This document shows, in pieces, positions 16,389 through 24,430 of a stretch of DNA of 64,000 bases. The translations under genes and the position numbers were made by a program. The stretch is taken from assembly GCA_964342355.1 (NCBI GenBank), contig CAYFFG010000003.1, positions 124,001 to 188,000 on the forward strand, written 5' to 3'. Every line of letters starts with the position of its first letter. The first letter of the stretch is position 1. The stretch comes from Hirschia sp964342355. Lineage in GTDB: Bacteria; Pseudomonadota; Alphaproteobacteria; Caulobacterales; Hyphomonadaceae. The notes under the pieces were generated by a model. It was given only the letters and a program-made list of their open reading frames with translations, did not search any database and was not told the DNA's origin.

Positions 16389-17126
16389 GTGAAAAAATTA
16401 AGCTTATCAGTCGTGGCGGCAATGTCGCTCACAGCATGCGCGTCATCTGGCGCCGGAACGTCTAACGATCCATGGGAAGGATTTAACCGCACAATGTATG
16501 GCGTCAACGACGCTTTGGACCGCGCCGTGCTGGAACCTGCCGCCAAGGGATATCGCGCTATTACGACAAAGCCGATCCGCAACGGTGTTTCAAATGCTTT
16601 ATCCAACCTTGGCGAACCGATCACGTTTACGAACGAGATTTTACAAGGCGAGTTTAGTCGCGCCGGCAACACGGCTGGCCGTTTCCTCGTCAACTCCACG
16701 GTTGGTGTCGCTGGATTTGTTGATGCGGCGGGCCAATACGGCAATCCACGAACCAATGAAGATTTTGGCCAGACACTTGCCGTCTGGGGCATGCCAAGCG
16801 GACCTTACCTTGTGCTGCCGCTCATCGGCCCAAGCAATCCGCGCGACCTTTTTGGAAGCGGGATCGACGCCGCATTCCAGCCACTAAATTATGCTGAATT
16901 CGAGGGCGACACGGAGTTTGCTGCTACAAGAGGCGTCGCTGGCGCTCTATCTGGCCGCGAACAGGCAATCGAAGTCATTTCAGACTTACGCGAGCAACAA
17001 GCTGATCCGTATACTGCTGTAAGGCGAATTTATGACCAAACGAGGGAAGCAGCCATCCGAAATGGCGAAGAAGACCCCAACGCTTACGAAGATTTGCCTG
17101 ATTATGATGAATACTGGGACGAATAA
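16389..17126 (+). CDS. mlaA: MlaA (VacJ) lipoprotein of the Mla lipid-transport pathway
   Basis: Outer-membrane lipoprotein that removes phospholipids from the outer leaflet and hands them to MlaC. 245 residues with lipobox LTAC (Cys near residue 17) and the family opening DPWEGFNRTMYGVNDALDRAVLEP. The central SNLGEPITFTNEILQG and FGQTLAVWG segments and the C-terminal PLNY region are also present. The C-terminus is acidic (DPNAYEDLPDYDEYWDE). It is followed 34 nt later by mlaC, so the pair forms an operon, while the MlaFEDB inner-membrane complex must be encoded elsewhere. Confidence 0.95.
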   Translation: MKKLSLSVVAAMSLTACASSGAGTSNDPWEGFNRTMYGVNDALDRAVLEPAAKGYRAITTKPIRNGVSNALSNLGEPITFTNEILQGEFSRAGNTAGRFLVNSTVGVAGFVDAAGQYGNPRTNEDFGQTLAVWGMPSGPYLVLPLIGPSNPRDLFGSGIDAAFQPLNYAEFEGDTEFAATRGVAGALSGREQAIEVISDLREQQADPYTAVRRIYDQTREAAIRNGEEDPNAYEDLPDYDEYWDE

Positions 17127-17160
17127 CGATTTAAAGGGACGCCTGGAGGGCGATTTTAGA

Positions 17161-17829
17161 ATGTTGAAACAAGCTAGCATGTGGGGTGCGGCCGCAATCT
17201 TCGCGGGCATGAGTGCTTTTTCGGCTTATGCAGACGAAAAATCAGAGCGATATGTTGAAACCAACGCCAATGTCGTTTTGCAGACACTGAACCAGCCGAA
17301 ATTGTCTGACTCAGAACGCACATCTCAATTCAATGAGTTCATGCACACATTTGCCGATATGGAAAAAGTGGCGCGCTTTGCAGTTGGACGATACGGCCGT
17401 CAGTTCTCAGCTGAAGACTTCGAACGTTATTCGGATGTCTTCGTAGACTACGCGCTCGCCGTCTACGAAGCGCAGTTGGACCAGTTCCGCGGCGAAGAAA
17501 TTGATGTTTTTGACTCAGTTGACCTACGCCCAGGCGACTCTGTTGTGAAATCAAAGATCAAGTCGGCCGATTCCGGACGTGATCTGGTTGTTGAATGGCG
17601 CGTACGCCAGGAAGGCGCATCTGAAGAGTTTAAAGTGCTCGACGTTGCTCTGAATATTGAAGGATCGCAGATCTGGCTGGCGCAAGAACAGCAAGCTCAG
17701 TTTGTGGCTTTGCTCGATCGATCAAACGGCGATGTTGACGTCCTGATTGAGCGTATAAACCAGATGACAAACAAACTGCGCGCTGACAAAGCCGCAGGCA
17801 TTGTTCCGGACATCCAGACAACAAACTAA
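17161..17829 (+). CDS. mlaC: MlaC-type periplasmic phospholipid carrier
   Basis: 222 residues from ATG 17161, chosen for its signal peptide (hydrophobic residues 8-23, cleavage after SAYA) and a GGAGG site upstream. Reading from 17032 would overlap mlaA by 95 nt and bury the signal. The mature part fits the MlaC/Ttg2D fold: FADMEKVARFAVGRYGRQFS, VDYALAVYEAQL and the final TNKLRADKAAGI helix. It shuttles phospholipid between MlaA and the inner-membrane Mla complex. Confidence 0.9.
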   Translation: MLKQASMWGAAAIFAGMSAFSAYADEKSERYVETNANVVLQTLNQPKLSDSERTSQFNEFMHTFADMEKVARFAVGRYGRQFSAEDFERYSDVFVDYALAVYEAQLDQFRGEEIDVFDSVDLRPGDSVVKSKIKSADSGRDLVVEWRVRQEGASEEFKVLDVALNIEGSQIWLAQEQQAQFVALLDRSNGDVDVLIERINQMTNKLRADKAAGIVPDIQTTN

Positions 17830-17846
17830 ATATACAAATGCTGCTG

Positions 17847-17874
17847 CGCCCGCTTTTTGTTCTAAATGCGGGCG
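17847..17874. terminator. Hairpin between convergent mlaC and the REC-REC gene
   Basis: CGCCCGC (17847-17853) and GCGGGCG (17868-17874) form a 7-bp GC stem with a 14-nt loop between two convergent stop codons. No clear T-tract follows on either strand, so termination strength is uncertain. Confidence 0.4.
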
Positions 17875-18687
17875 TTATGCATCCAGAAAAATCTGATTGA
17901 CGTCCGCGCTGTCATCACCTTTGCGAATGGCGTTCTTGACAGCGTTAATCAGTTCCTCTGGGCCGTACGGTTTGAACAAAATTGAGTCCGCGCCCAGTGA
18001 TTTAGCTTCATTCAGGACACGGTTCGCGCCATCTTTTTCGCCACCGCCACTCATCGCAACCAATCCAACCTCTGGCCAGACATCCCGTACTAATTGGATG
18101 ACTTCTCTTCCATCCATGTTAGGCATGATCAGGTCTGTGACAACAACGTCGACGCGGTCGTAACTCAGCCGCTCGATCGCTGCGTGAGGGTCTTCGAAAG
18201 ACGACACCCGGTATTCATTTGCAGTCAGCACGCCTGCCGCAACCTTGCCGCAGGTACGACTGTCATCAATCACCACAATGTGGCGGCGCATCTTGCCTTC
18301 GCGTTTCATGTAAACAGCATCTGACACGACACCGCGCGCATCTTCCATGCTAAACGGTTTGCGCAAAACCAGGTTGACGCCGCGTTCACGAGCTTCAGAT
18401 AACCCAGCGTAGCTGTCAGTGGAATCAGCGGTCATGACAACCACAACGCAGCCAGACCAGCGCTTGCGGATATCACCAATCAAATCCAGACCGTTGACGC
18501 CTCCTAGATTGATGTCGACAAAAGCGATATCAATTTCAGTGTCAAACAGATCCGGATTGCCCTTATAATCACGCGCTGAGTTTGCCACAACACACTCGCA
18601 ACCGATCCGTCCCAAGATCGATGAAATGATTTTAGCTTGCGTCGCACTATCTTCCAGCAGAAGACATTTTAGCGGCGAACTGCCCAT
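17875..18687 (-). CDS. Response regulator with two tandem receiver domains, no output domain
   Basis: 270 residues: REC1 at about 5-125 with phosphoacceptor D58 (IAFVDIN) and the KPF Lys near 110, and REC2 at about 136-258 with D185 (VVVTDLIMPNMDG) and KPYG. Both have the acidic pair (LLEDS, VIDDS) and so look phosphorylatable. No DNA-binding, GGDEF or other output follows, and no kinase gene is adjacent. Such orphans often act as phosphate sinks, or relay steps in cell-cycle or chemotaxis circuits of alphaproteobacteria. The partner is unknown. Confidence 0.88.
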   Translation of the reverse strand: MGSSPLKCLLLEDSATQAKIISSILGRIGCECVVANSARDYKGNPDLFDTEIDIAFVDINLGGVNGLDLIGDIRKRWSGCVVVVMTADSTDSYAGLSEARERGVNLVLRKPFSMEDARGVVSDAVYMKREGKMRRHIVVIDDSRTCGKVAAGVLTANEYRVSSFEDPHAAIERLSYDRVDVVVTDLIMPNMDGREVIQLVRDVWPEVGLVAMSGGGEKDGANRVLNEAKSLGADSILFKPYGPEELINAVKNAIRKGDDSADVNQIFLDA

Positions 18688-18866
18688 TTCGACACCCTTA
18701 TTATCTCGACCCGAACCCTAAAACTTCGGGCGAATCTAAGCATTTGATCCCTAATTTTGAGATAATACCCTGAAAAATTTCTGATATCTTAACGACGGCA
18801 GCGTTAAATTTTACGTTCTTTCGGAGTAGCCCCCTCTACAACGCCTATTAGCAAGCTTTGTTAACC

Positions 18867-19469
18867 TTATTCCGGCGGGCGCGTATCAACGACACTTGGT
18901 CGCTTGGATATCTGAGCATGCCATTTCGTCAGATTTGGGCGCATTTCAGACCAGTTGAACTCTGGATAGCGAAACGCGAGATAATCAAGAGCCGAGACAT
19001 AAGCGATCTGACCTAGATCAAAGCCTTCCTCAAAGCTGTCCACGCGGGACTCCATCTCATTCAATACACGATGAAAAACATCCATATGACGTTTGATGAA
19101 AGCTTGCGGCAGGCCACCTTCAAAAAAGCGACCAGTAATCATCAAATTCACAGCTGCGTCGACCAATCCATCGGCCAGCGCCTGATCAGTCAGTACGCGC
19201 CATTTCGCTGAACGCTCATCAGGTATCGCCTTGGCAATGCCCGCAAGACGATCAACAAATTCACAAATCACCGGGCTGTCATAGATCGCCTCTCCTTCAG
19301 AGGTGATCAGGACCGGAAGCTTGCCAAGCGGATTGACAGCGCGAAGCATGGTTGCATCTTTTGCAAGATCGATCATCTCAACATCGACATCCTTTTCGAG
19401 CTTCTTCTCTTTCAGCAGGATACGAATCTTGCGGGCGTAAGGTGACGTCGGGGAGCAAATCAGTTTCAT
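18867..19469 (-). CDS. Glutathione S-transferase family protein
   Basis: 200 residues: an N-terminal thioredoxin-like domain (1-80) opening KLICSPTSPYARKIRILLKEK with Ser/Pro at the active-site position, the glutathione-binding NPLGKLPVL with its cis-Pro, and DSPVICEFVD. An all-helical C-terminal domain (about 85-200) follows. It probably conjugates or reduces electrophiles with glutathione; no substrate can be named. Single gene, with a poorly ordered ~250-bp gap to the divergent CPA2 antiporter gene at 19722. The pairing is suggestive because KefC-type transporters respond to glutathione adducts. Confidence 0.9.
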   Translation of the reverse strand: MKLICSPTSPYARKIRILLKEKKLEKDVDVEMIDLAKDATMLRAVNPLGKLPVLITSEGEAIYDSPVICEFVDRLAGIAKAIPDERSAKWRVLTDQALADGLVDAAVNLMITGRFFEGGLPQAFIKRHMDVFHRVLNEMESRVDSFEEGFDLGQIAYVSALDYLAFRYPEFNWSEMRPNLTKWHAQISKRPSVVDTRPPE

Positions 19470-19721
19470 CTTTATACGTCCTGTCTACTTGGCGATAACC
19501 GGTTTCCTAAGAGGCTTACTTTCACCTGCGAGGCCACATTCGCCAACTGAAAATGTAGTCTGCAAAGAACCAATGCCGTGCAAGTGGGATATTCCGCACT
19601 AAATCGTCCGCGAACGATTGCTTCGCCTCACTCCCGACGTAAAAATTTCCCCAATATGTGGCTGGACGAGCATACGATGAACCATCACCATACGAATCAA
19701 ACGGGCTAGGGAAAAAGCAAT

Positions 19722-21497
19722 ATGGCGCACGGCGGACAGGATATTCTCATCAAGGATACGCTGGTCTTTTTGTTCGCCGCAGGCATTTTTGTACCCGCCA
19801 TGCGCCTCAGCCGCATACCGGCAGTCCTTGGTTTTATTCTCGCTGGCGTTTTTCTGGGTCCGTTTGGCCTGGGGGCCCTATCCGAACACTGGCCTGTACT
19901 CGAATATTTCACCATGACCGAGCCTGAAGCAGCAGCGCCATTTGCTGAACTTGGCGTCCTCTTCCTATTGTTTTTGCTCGGGCTGGAGTTGTCATTTGCA
20001 AAGCTCTGGGCCATGCGCAAACTGGTGTTTGGCGCAGGCGCTATTCAGGCGGGTGTTGGCGCACTTGTGATTGGGCTATGCGTCTACGCACTGGGAATGG
20101 ATGCAGGAGCAGCGGCGCTTATTGGCCTGGCGCTGGCGCTTTCATCAACAGCGATTGTTATGCAGCTGATGATTGACGAACAGCGCGCCGCCACGCCAGC
20201 TGGCCGCGCGTCACTCAGCGTGCTTTTGTTCCAGGACCTGCTGGTCGCGCCAATTCTGATTTTCGTAGGTTTCCTTTCCAAAAAGAGCGACGCGAGTATT
20301 GGCGGACTGATCATCCAGTCCACCATTGAGGGATTGTCCGCTCTAGTGGTCATACTTTTTATTGGACGCTTTCTTCTTGCCCCGCTCTTCCGCCTAGCTG
20401 CGCGCACAGGCGGACGTGATTTTCTGATGGCGATCACATTGCTCACTGTTGTTGGCGCAGCCGTCATAACTGCCGCAGCAGGACTGTCGCTCGCACTTGG
20501 CGCATTCCTGGCCGGACTTTTGTTAGGCGAAACGGAATTTAAACATCAAACCGAAGTCGACCTTCAGCCCTTCAAAAGCCTGCTTCTGGGGCTTTTCTTC
20601 ATGACCGTCGGAATGAGTTTGGATTTAACCGCCGTATGGCGCTTGGCGCCCCAGATCGCGCTTGGCCTCGTTGGTCTTTTAGTTATCAAGTTCGCCGTCA
20701 CTTATCTTGCCTGTCGGTTTGTGACCCGCACCAGTCCGGTCTCGATTGAGACCGCCGCCCTGCTTGCACCTGCCGGTGAGTTTGCTTTTGTCATTTTAAC
20801 CGCAGGCGCATCCGGACGAGTAATAGATGGGGACGTTCTCACGCTGGCATCAGCTGTGGCCGGTCTTTCCATGATGATTACCCCCTTCTCCTCAAAGCTT
20901 GGCCTGTGGGCAGCGGCGAAACTTACCAAGCCTGAAGCGCCAACAGATCAGGCGCATATTATTGATAAAGTCACCGACTTAGAGGGGCACGTCATCATTT
21001 CAGGATTTGGGCGTGTCGGACAAACTGTCGCTCACGTTCTTGAAGAAGAAAAAACCGAATACATCGCTCTGGATTCCGACCCCAAGCGGGTCGCACAACA
21101 GCGCGAGCATGGGCGCCGGGTTTACCTTGGAGATGCGTCACGTACGGAAATCATGGAAATCGCTGGCATAAAGACCGCCGCCATGGCCGTTTTAACGTTG
21201 GATGATGCAGGCTTAACAGAAAGCATGGTCAGGTGTGCGCGCGGTATTCGCCCTGATATTCCGATTATTGTGCGTTCTCGCGATATGATCCACGCCCGTG
21301 AATTATACAACGCTGGCGCTAATTTTGTGGTGCCGGAAACCATTGAAGCCGGGCTGCAGCTTGCTTCACGCACGCTGCAAGAGTTTGGCTATGACGAACA
21401 AACCGCCCGAGACCGTATCGCCCACGAACGTGACCGCGAGTACAAATTGGGCACAGGCATGGCGGCTCCTAAGCCAACGAAACAGCCTCAAACCTGA
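19722..21497 (+). CDS. CPA2-family K+/H+ antiporter with TrkA-N domain (KefB/KefC-like)
   Basis: 591 residues. About 12-13 membrane helices fill residues 8-405, including the Na/H-exchanger-type LGVLFLLFLLGLELSF and the ALALSSTAIVMQ motif. A cytosolic RCK_N/TrkA-N domain follows (about 415-535) with the Rossmann signature ISGFGRVGQTVA and an acidic strand end (LDSDP). KefB/C homologues extrude K+ with proton entry and are gated by glutathione or its adducts; ancillary KefF/G is not adjacent. A GST gene lies divergently upstream. Start ATG at 19722 with AGGGA upstream. Confidence 0.9.
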   Translation: MAHGGQDILIKDTLVFLFAAGIFVPAMRLSRIPAVLGFILAGVFLGPFGLGALSEHWPVLEYFTMTEPEAAAPFAELGVLFLLFLLGLELSFAKLWAMRKLVFGAGAIQAGVGALVIGLCVYALGMDAGAAALIGLALALSSTAIVMQLMIDEQRAATPAGRASLSVLLFQDLLVAPILIFVGFLSKKSDASIGGLIIQSTIEGLSALVVILFIGRFLLAPLFRLAARTGGRDFLMAITLLTVVGAAVITAAAGLSLALGAFLAGLLLGETEFKHQTEVDLQPFKSLLLGLFFMTVGMSLDLTAVWRLAPQIALGLVGLLVIKFAVTYLACRFVTRTSPVSIETAALLAPAGEFAFVILTAGASGRVIDGDVLTLASAVAGLSMMITPFSSKLGLWAAAKLTKPEAPTDQAHIIDKVTDLEGHVIISGFGRVGQTVAHVLEEEKTEYIALDSDPKRVAQQREHGRRVYLGDASRTEIMEIAGIKTAAMAVLTLDDAGLTESMVRCARGIRPDIPIIVRSRDMIHARELYNAGANFVVPETIEAGLQLASRTLQEFGYDEQTARDRIAHERDREYKLGTGMAAPKPTKQPQT

Positions 21498-21580
21498 ACG
21501 ACCGCCAGCACGCCGTTTACGTAAGGAGTCAGTCGCTTGCGTCGACGTACCCCCTGAAATCCGTTGAGCAGCCAATAAAA

Positions 21581-21607
21581 AACGCGCCTTCTTCTGAAGA
21601 CGCGTTT
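21581..21607 (-). terminator. Rho-independent terminator downstream of the micro-ORF
   Basis: Stem AACGCGTCTTC/GAAGGCGCGTT (one mismatch, TTCT-type loop) followed on the minus strand by TTTTTTATTGG. The T-tract is on the minus side only, so it ends leftward transcripts coming from the CHASE2-EAL gene or from the micro-ORF at 21685. Confidence 0.75.
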
Positions 21608-21684
21608 CAAAAATTCTGTCGTCAAATTAGAGTGGTAATTCTACCTTCGTCAAAGACAACAAACAGGCATAAGCCTGAAAGGTC

Positions 21685-21732
21685 TTAGAACAACCAGTCC
21701 CAAAAAGACCACTTAGTGACGTTCTTTTGCAT
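21685..21732 (-). CDS. Trp-rich 15-residue micro-ORF with sequestered ribosome site
   Basis: Minus-strand ATG at 21732 to TAA at 21685 reads MQKNVTKWSFWDWLF: a basic N-terminal half, then a hydrophobic half with three Trp. The Shine-Dalgarno-like GGGAG lies 7-11 nt before the ATG. It lies in the 3' arm of a 10-bp inverted repeat (21733-21742 with 21773-21782) that ends exactly at the start codon, so translation could be controlled by opening this hairpin. The ORF lies 70 nt past the stop of the CHASE2-EAL gene and ahead of a good terminator. Whether it is translated is unknown; an ORF this short can arise by chance. The SD, hairpin and terminator together argue otherwise. Confidence 0.4.
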   Translation of the reverse strand: MQKNVTKWSFWDWLF

Positions 21733-21782
21733 AACGATCTCCCGCAAAAAGGTTCGCAGCTCTCCCTGCTGCGGAGATCGTT
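21733..21782 (-). promoter_or_regulatory. SD-sequestering stem-loop before the micro-ORF
   Basis: Arms AACGATCTCC and GGAGATCGTT pair over 10 bp, extendable by CGCA/TGCG with one bulge. An inner hairpin GCAG/CTGC sits at 21756-21769. On the minus strand the 3' arm holds the ribosome site of the 15-codon ORF. No T-tract follows, so it is not a terminator; an RNA switch or thermometer-like role is inferred. Confidence 0.45.
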
Positions 21783-21801
21783 TTACATGGTTAAAGCAGT
21801 G

Positions 21802-24111
21802 TTAACAAGCAGTTTGAGACAATTTTTCGGTGTATTTTTTATTAATAAGCCAAGTGATGAATTCTTCGGCAGGCATTGGCTTCCCGATGTAATAACCTTG
21901 TGCAAGATCCGCCCCGAGCGATGTCACAAGGTTCAGCGTCTGAAGGTCCTCAATCCCCTCAACAACGGCTTTCATGTTCAATGCGTGCGCCAATTCAATG
22001 GTAGACCGCACAACGGTTTTGTCAGACGGGTTCGTGCAGATGTCTTTTACGAAACATCTGTCGATCTTAAGTTCCGTGGCCGGAACCTTCTTTAGGTATT
22101 CGAGCGTAGACAAACCCGTTCCGTAATCGTCAAGTGACAACTCAACCCCTAGCTCACGGAACCTGTGCAATAATTCCGCCGTGCGTGTCTCATACATCAG
22201 CTCCATCGTCTCGGTCAGTTCAAGCATAAGACGATGCGGCTCAATCTGGTGGGCTTCCAACGCGACGCTGACAACATCAAACAACTCATCTGTTTTCAAA
22301 GAGCTTGGCGAGATGTTCACGCTTGCCGTGATGTTTGGATATGATCCGTTGAGCATGTTGAGCATGCCCAACGATTTGTGGATGACGAAGCTCGTCAGTT
22401 CATCAATACGGTTGTGACGTTCAGCCACCGTAATAAATGTGTCCGGACGGATGTTACCGCGTGTCGCATGTGTCCAACGTGTCAGCGCCTCAACGCCTGC
22501 AACCTTTTGTGTCTTCAGATCAATCTGAGGCTGGAAGGCGACCCAGATTTCATCACGCAGCAATGCTTTGTCCATTTCCCCCAACAAAGTGAGGTTCCAT
22601 GTCTTCTCACCCACTTCTTCGGGGTCGTGCAACTGCCAGCAATTATTGCCAAGCTCTGCCTGGCGCGCTGCCGCAAGCGAGTTCGCGATGCGGCTGGAAA
22701 GCGGCGCATCAAGCTGTTGGTCCACACCGAATGAGATATTCACATAAAATGGACGGTCATTCACACTCACCGGCATGCGGAAAATCACACGCATGGCCTG
22801 GAATTGCTCATCCAGGCGTTCCAGATCTGTTTCAGCGGTCACCCAGAAGAAGTTACCGTCCTCACCCTGCAGTAGTTCAGCTCCGCCAACACCAAGCGTC
22901 AAACGCTTAATCACTTCCTTTACAAGTTGAGTTTCCCCTTCTTGCGGCAGTGTAGAGATGATGTCTGTGTAGTTCTTCACGCGCGCAACCACCAGAGGGC
23001 GCATCTGGTGCGCGTCTTCCTGGCGCAATGCGTTAATCGTGCGCAAACCAGATACCGGGTCCACCACGCCGCGATTACGCTGACGCTGCGCAAATCGTTT
23101 CCAGCTTAGCGAAATCGTCGTCATCAAGATGAGCGCGCACGCTGGACCTGTCATGACGAACACATGCGCTGTTTCCAGGAACACAGGTCCGACAGCAAAC
23201 ACAGCAGACATCACATAACCAAACGAAACTTCAAAGCCACGTAATTTGTTCGCAAATATCAGGTAAGCCACACCGCCCGCGAGAATCCACGCCATAAACC
23301 AGTGGATAGTAATCGGCTTGCCAGACTTTAAAGTCTCCGCACTTAAGGCGAGAATAGCCACTCTTGGCGAATGATCCTGCCCTATGGCCCGATATTGATC
23401 CGTTGATTTGGATGTCAGACCAAAAATGATGTCTTTACCGTAAACCGCTAGCGGATCAAAACGCCCTGTAAGGACGTCATCAGCACTTACAAATGGCAGA
23501 GATTCGACTTGATAAGAATAATCAATTGGATGACGTTCATCCACGTCACCTTCAACGCCAGCCAAAGCCGCGCCCAAGAATGGACGCTTCATGCCATCCA
23601 CTTCAGCGGCGTAAGGCACATTGTCAAAACCACCCCAGAACAGCTTTGAGTGATCAACTGCGACAAGTTCCGCGTTCTCGGCCTGAACGATTTCTGAGTA
23701 TTTCGCCAATCCTTTACGGGTGTGGTCCACGGCAAAATGCATTTTATATGGATTGCCGTTGATGATTTTTCGCAGACTTTCATCTTTGAGCGTTTGCCCC
23801 GGTAAGGACTCACCGACAAACACGCGTTTGGCGCCCTTGTCGAAGAGCTCATCTGCTAACAACGCAATCTTATCGCCTTTCCACGGCCAGCTACCATGTT
23901 TAGCCATCGAGACTTCATCAAGTCCAACAATGACGATGTCTCCGCTAACAGGCTGAGCGCGCATCTTCACGCGCAAAGACTGAAACACAAGATCAACGGG
24001 CGCCATCAATTCAATGACACCCATTATTAATGTAAGTAAGAAAATAGTTATCACAGACCTGAAATTTTCAGCTCTTTTGATAACATCAGATTTTTTACCT
24101 GATTGACTCAT
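21802..24111 (-). CDS. CHASE2-GGDEF(degenerate)-EAL membrane c-di-GMP phosphodiesterase
   Basis: 769 residues. One N-terminal membrane helix (about 18-38) precedes a periplasmic CHASE2 sensor domain (about 40-270). Three membrane helices (about 272-345) lead to a GGDEF-like domain (about 352-500) whose active-site motif has become GEDGNFFW, and then an EAL domain (about 515-760). The EAL part keeps GVEALTRW, ASVNISP, ELTET, LDDYGTG, the KIDR lysine motif and EGIED, so hydrolysis of c-di-GMP is expected. The GGDEF part should be catalytically dead and may bind GTP as an activator. Start ATG has AGGTGA upstream. It may tune motility or stalk/biofilm decisions in response to an unknown periplasmic signal. 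Confidence 0.93.
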   Translation of the reverse strand: MSQSGKKSDVIKRAENFRSVITIFLLTLIMGVIELMAPVDLVFQSLRVKMRAQPVSGDIVIVGLDEVSMAKHGSWPWKGDKIALLADELFDKGAKRVFVGESLPGQTLKDESLRKIINGNPYKMHFAVDHTRKGLAKYSEIVQAENAELVAVDHSKLFWGGFDNVPYAAEVDGMKRPFLGAALAGVEGDVDERHPIDYSYQVESLPFVSADDVLTGRFDPLAVYGKDIIFGLTSKSTDQYRAIGQDHSPRVAILALSAETLKSGKPITIHWFMAWILAGGVAYLIFANKLRGFEVSFGYVMSAVFAVGPVFLETAHVFVMTGPACALILMTTISLSWKRFAQRQRNRGVVDPVSGLRTINALRQEDAHQMRPLVVARVKNYTDIISTLPQEGETQLVKEVIKRLTLGVGGAELLQGEDGNFFWVTAETDLERLDEQFQAMRVIFRMPVSVNDRPFYVNISFGVDQQLDAPLSSRIANSLAAARQAELGNNCWQLHDPEEVGEKTWNLTLLGEMDKALLRDEIWVAFQPQIDLKTQKVAGVEALTRWTHATRGNIRPDTFITVAERHNRIDELTSFVIHKSLGMLNMLNGSYPNITASVNISPSSLKTDELFDVVSVALEAHQIEPHRLMLELTETMELMYETRTAELLHRFRELGVELSLDDYGTGLSTLEYLKKVPATELKIDRCFVKDICTNPSDKTVVRSTIELAHALNMKAVVEGIEDLQTLNLVTSLGADLAQGYYIGKPMPAEEFITWLINKKYTEKLSQTAC

Positions 24112-24430
24112 GTTTCACCTCTGTATTCTGGAGAGGTACCACACAATAATTATTAAATTGCAAAGCTGATTGATTTAACTATTCAATATGTAAATATTAT
24201 TACTTCATTCATTAAGTAATCAGCTGCGATAATCGCTCTAGAATATAGGCTATTTACCATTCTCAACCGGCGCGTGTGACGCATCGAAATTATTTTTGAG
24301 AAAAATCGAAATTAGGTTGAGTCGCCACATATGCTTATACAGACACAAAAAACGGCCCCAAAACGCTTGGAGCCGTTAAATTCTGTTCGAATGCCGCCAT
24401 TAAAAACAGCCAATTTTCAATAGATTATCT
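24112..24430. other. AT-rich intergenic region between the EAL gene and ettA
   Basis: Both flanking genes run leftward. The stretch carries the ettA terminator (24351-24377) at one end and, nearer 24111, the promoter of the CHASE2-EAL gene, which I could not pin down. I see no ORF with protein character and no repeat. Confidence 0.6.
24351..24377 (-). terminator. Rho-independent terminator of ettA
   Basis: AACGGC/GCCGTT arms extended by CCAA/TTGG, followed on the minus strand by TTTTTTGTG. It lies 54 nt beyond the ettA stop. Confidence 0.8.

Noticed and set aside
21497..21684. Plus-strand terminator or ncRNA after the CPA2 gene
   Set aside because: The T-tract of the hairpin at 21581 lies on the minus strand, so the structures belong to leftward transcription.
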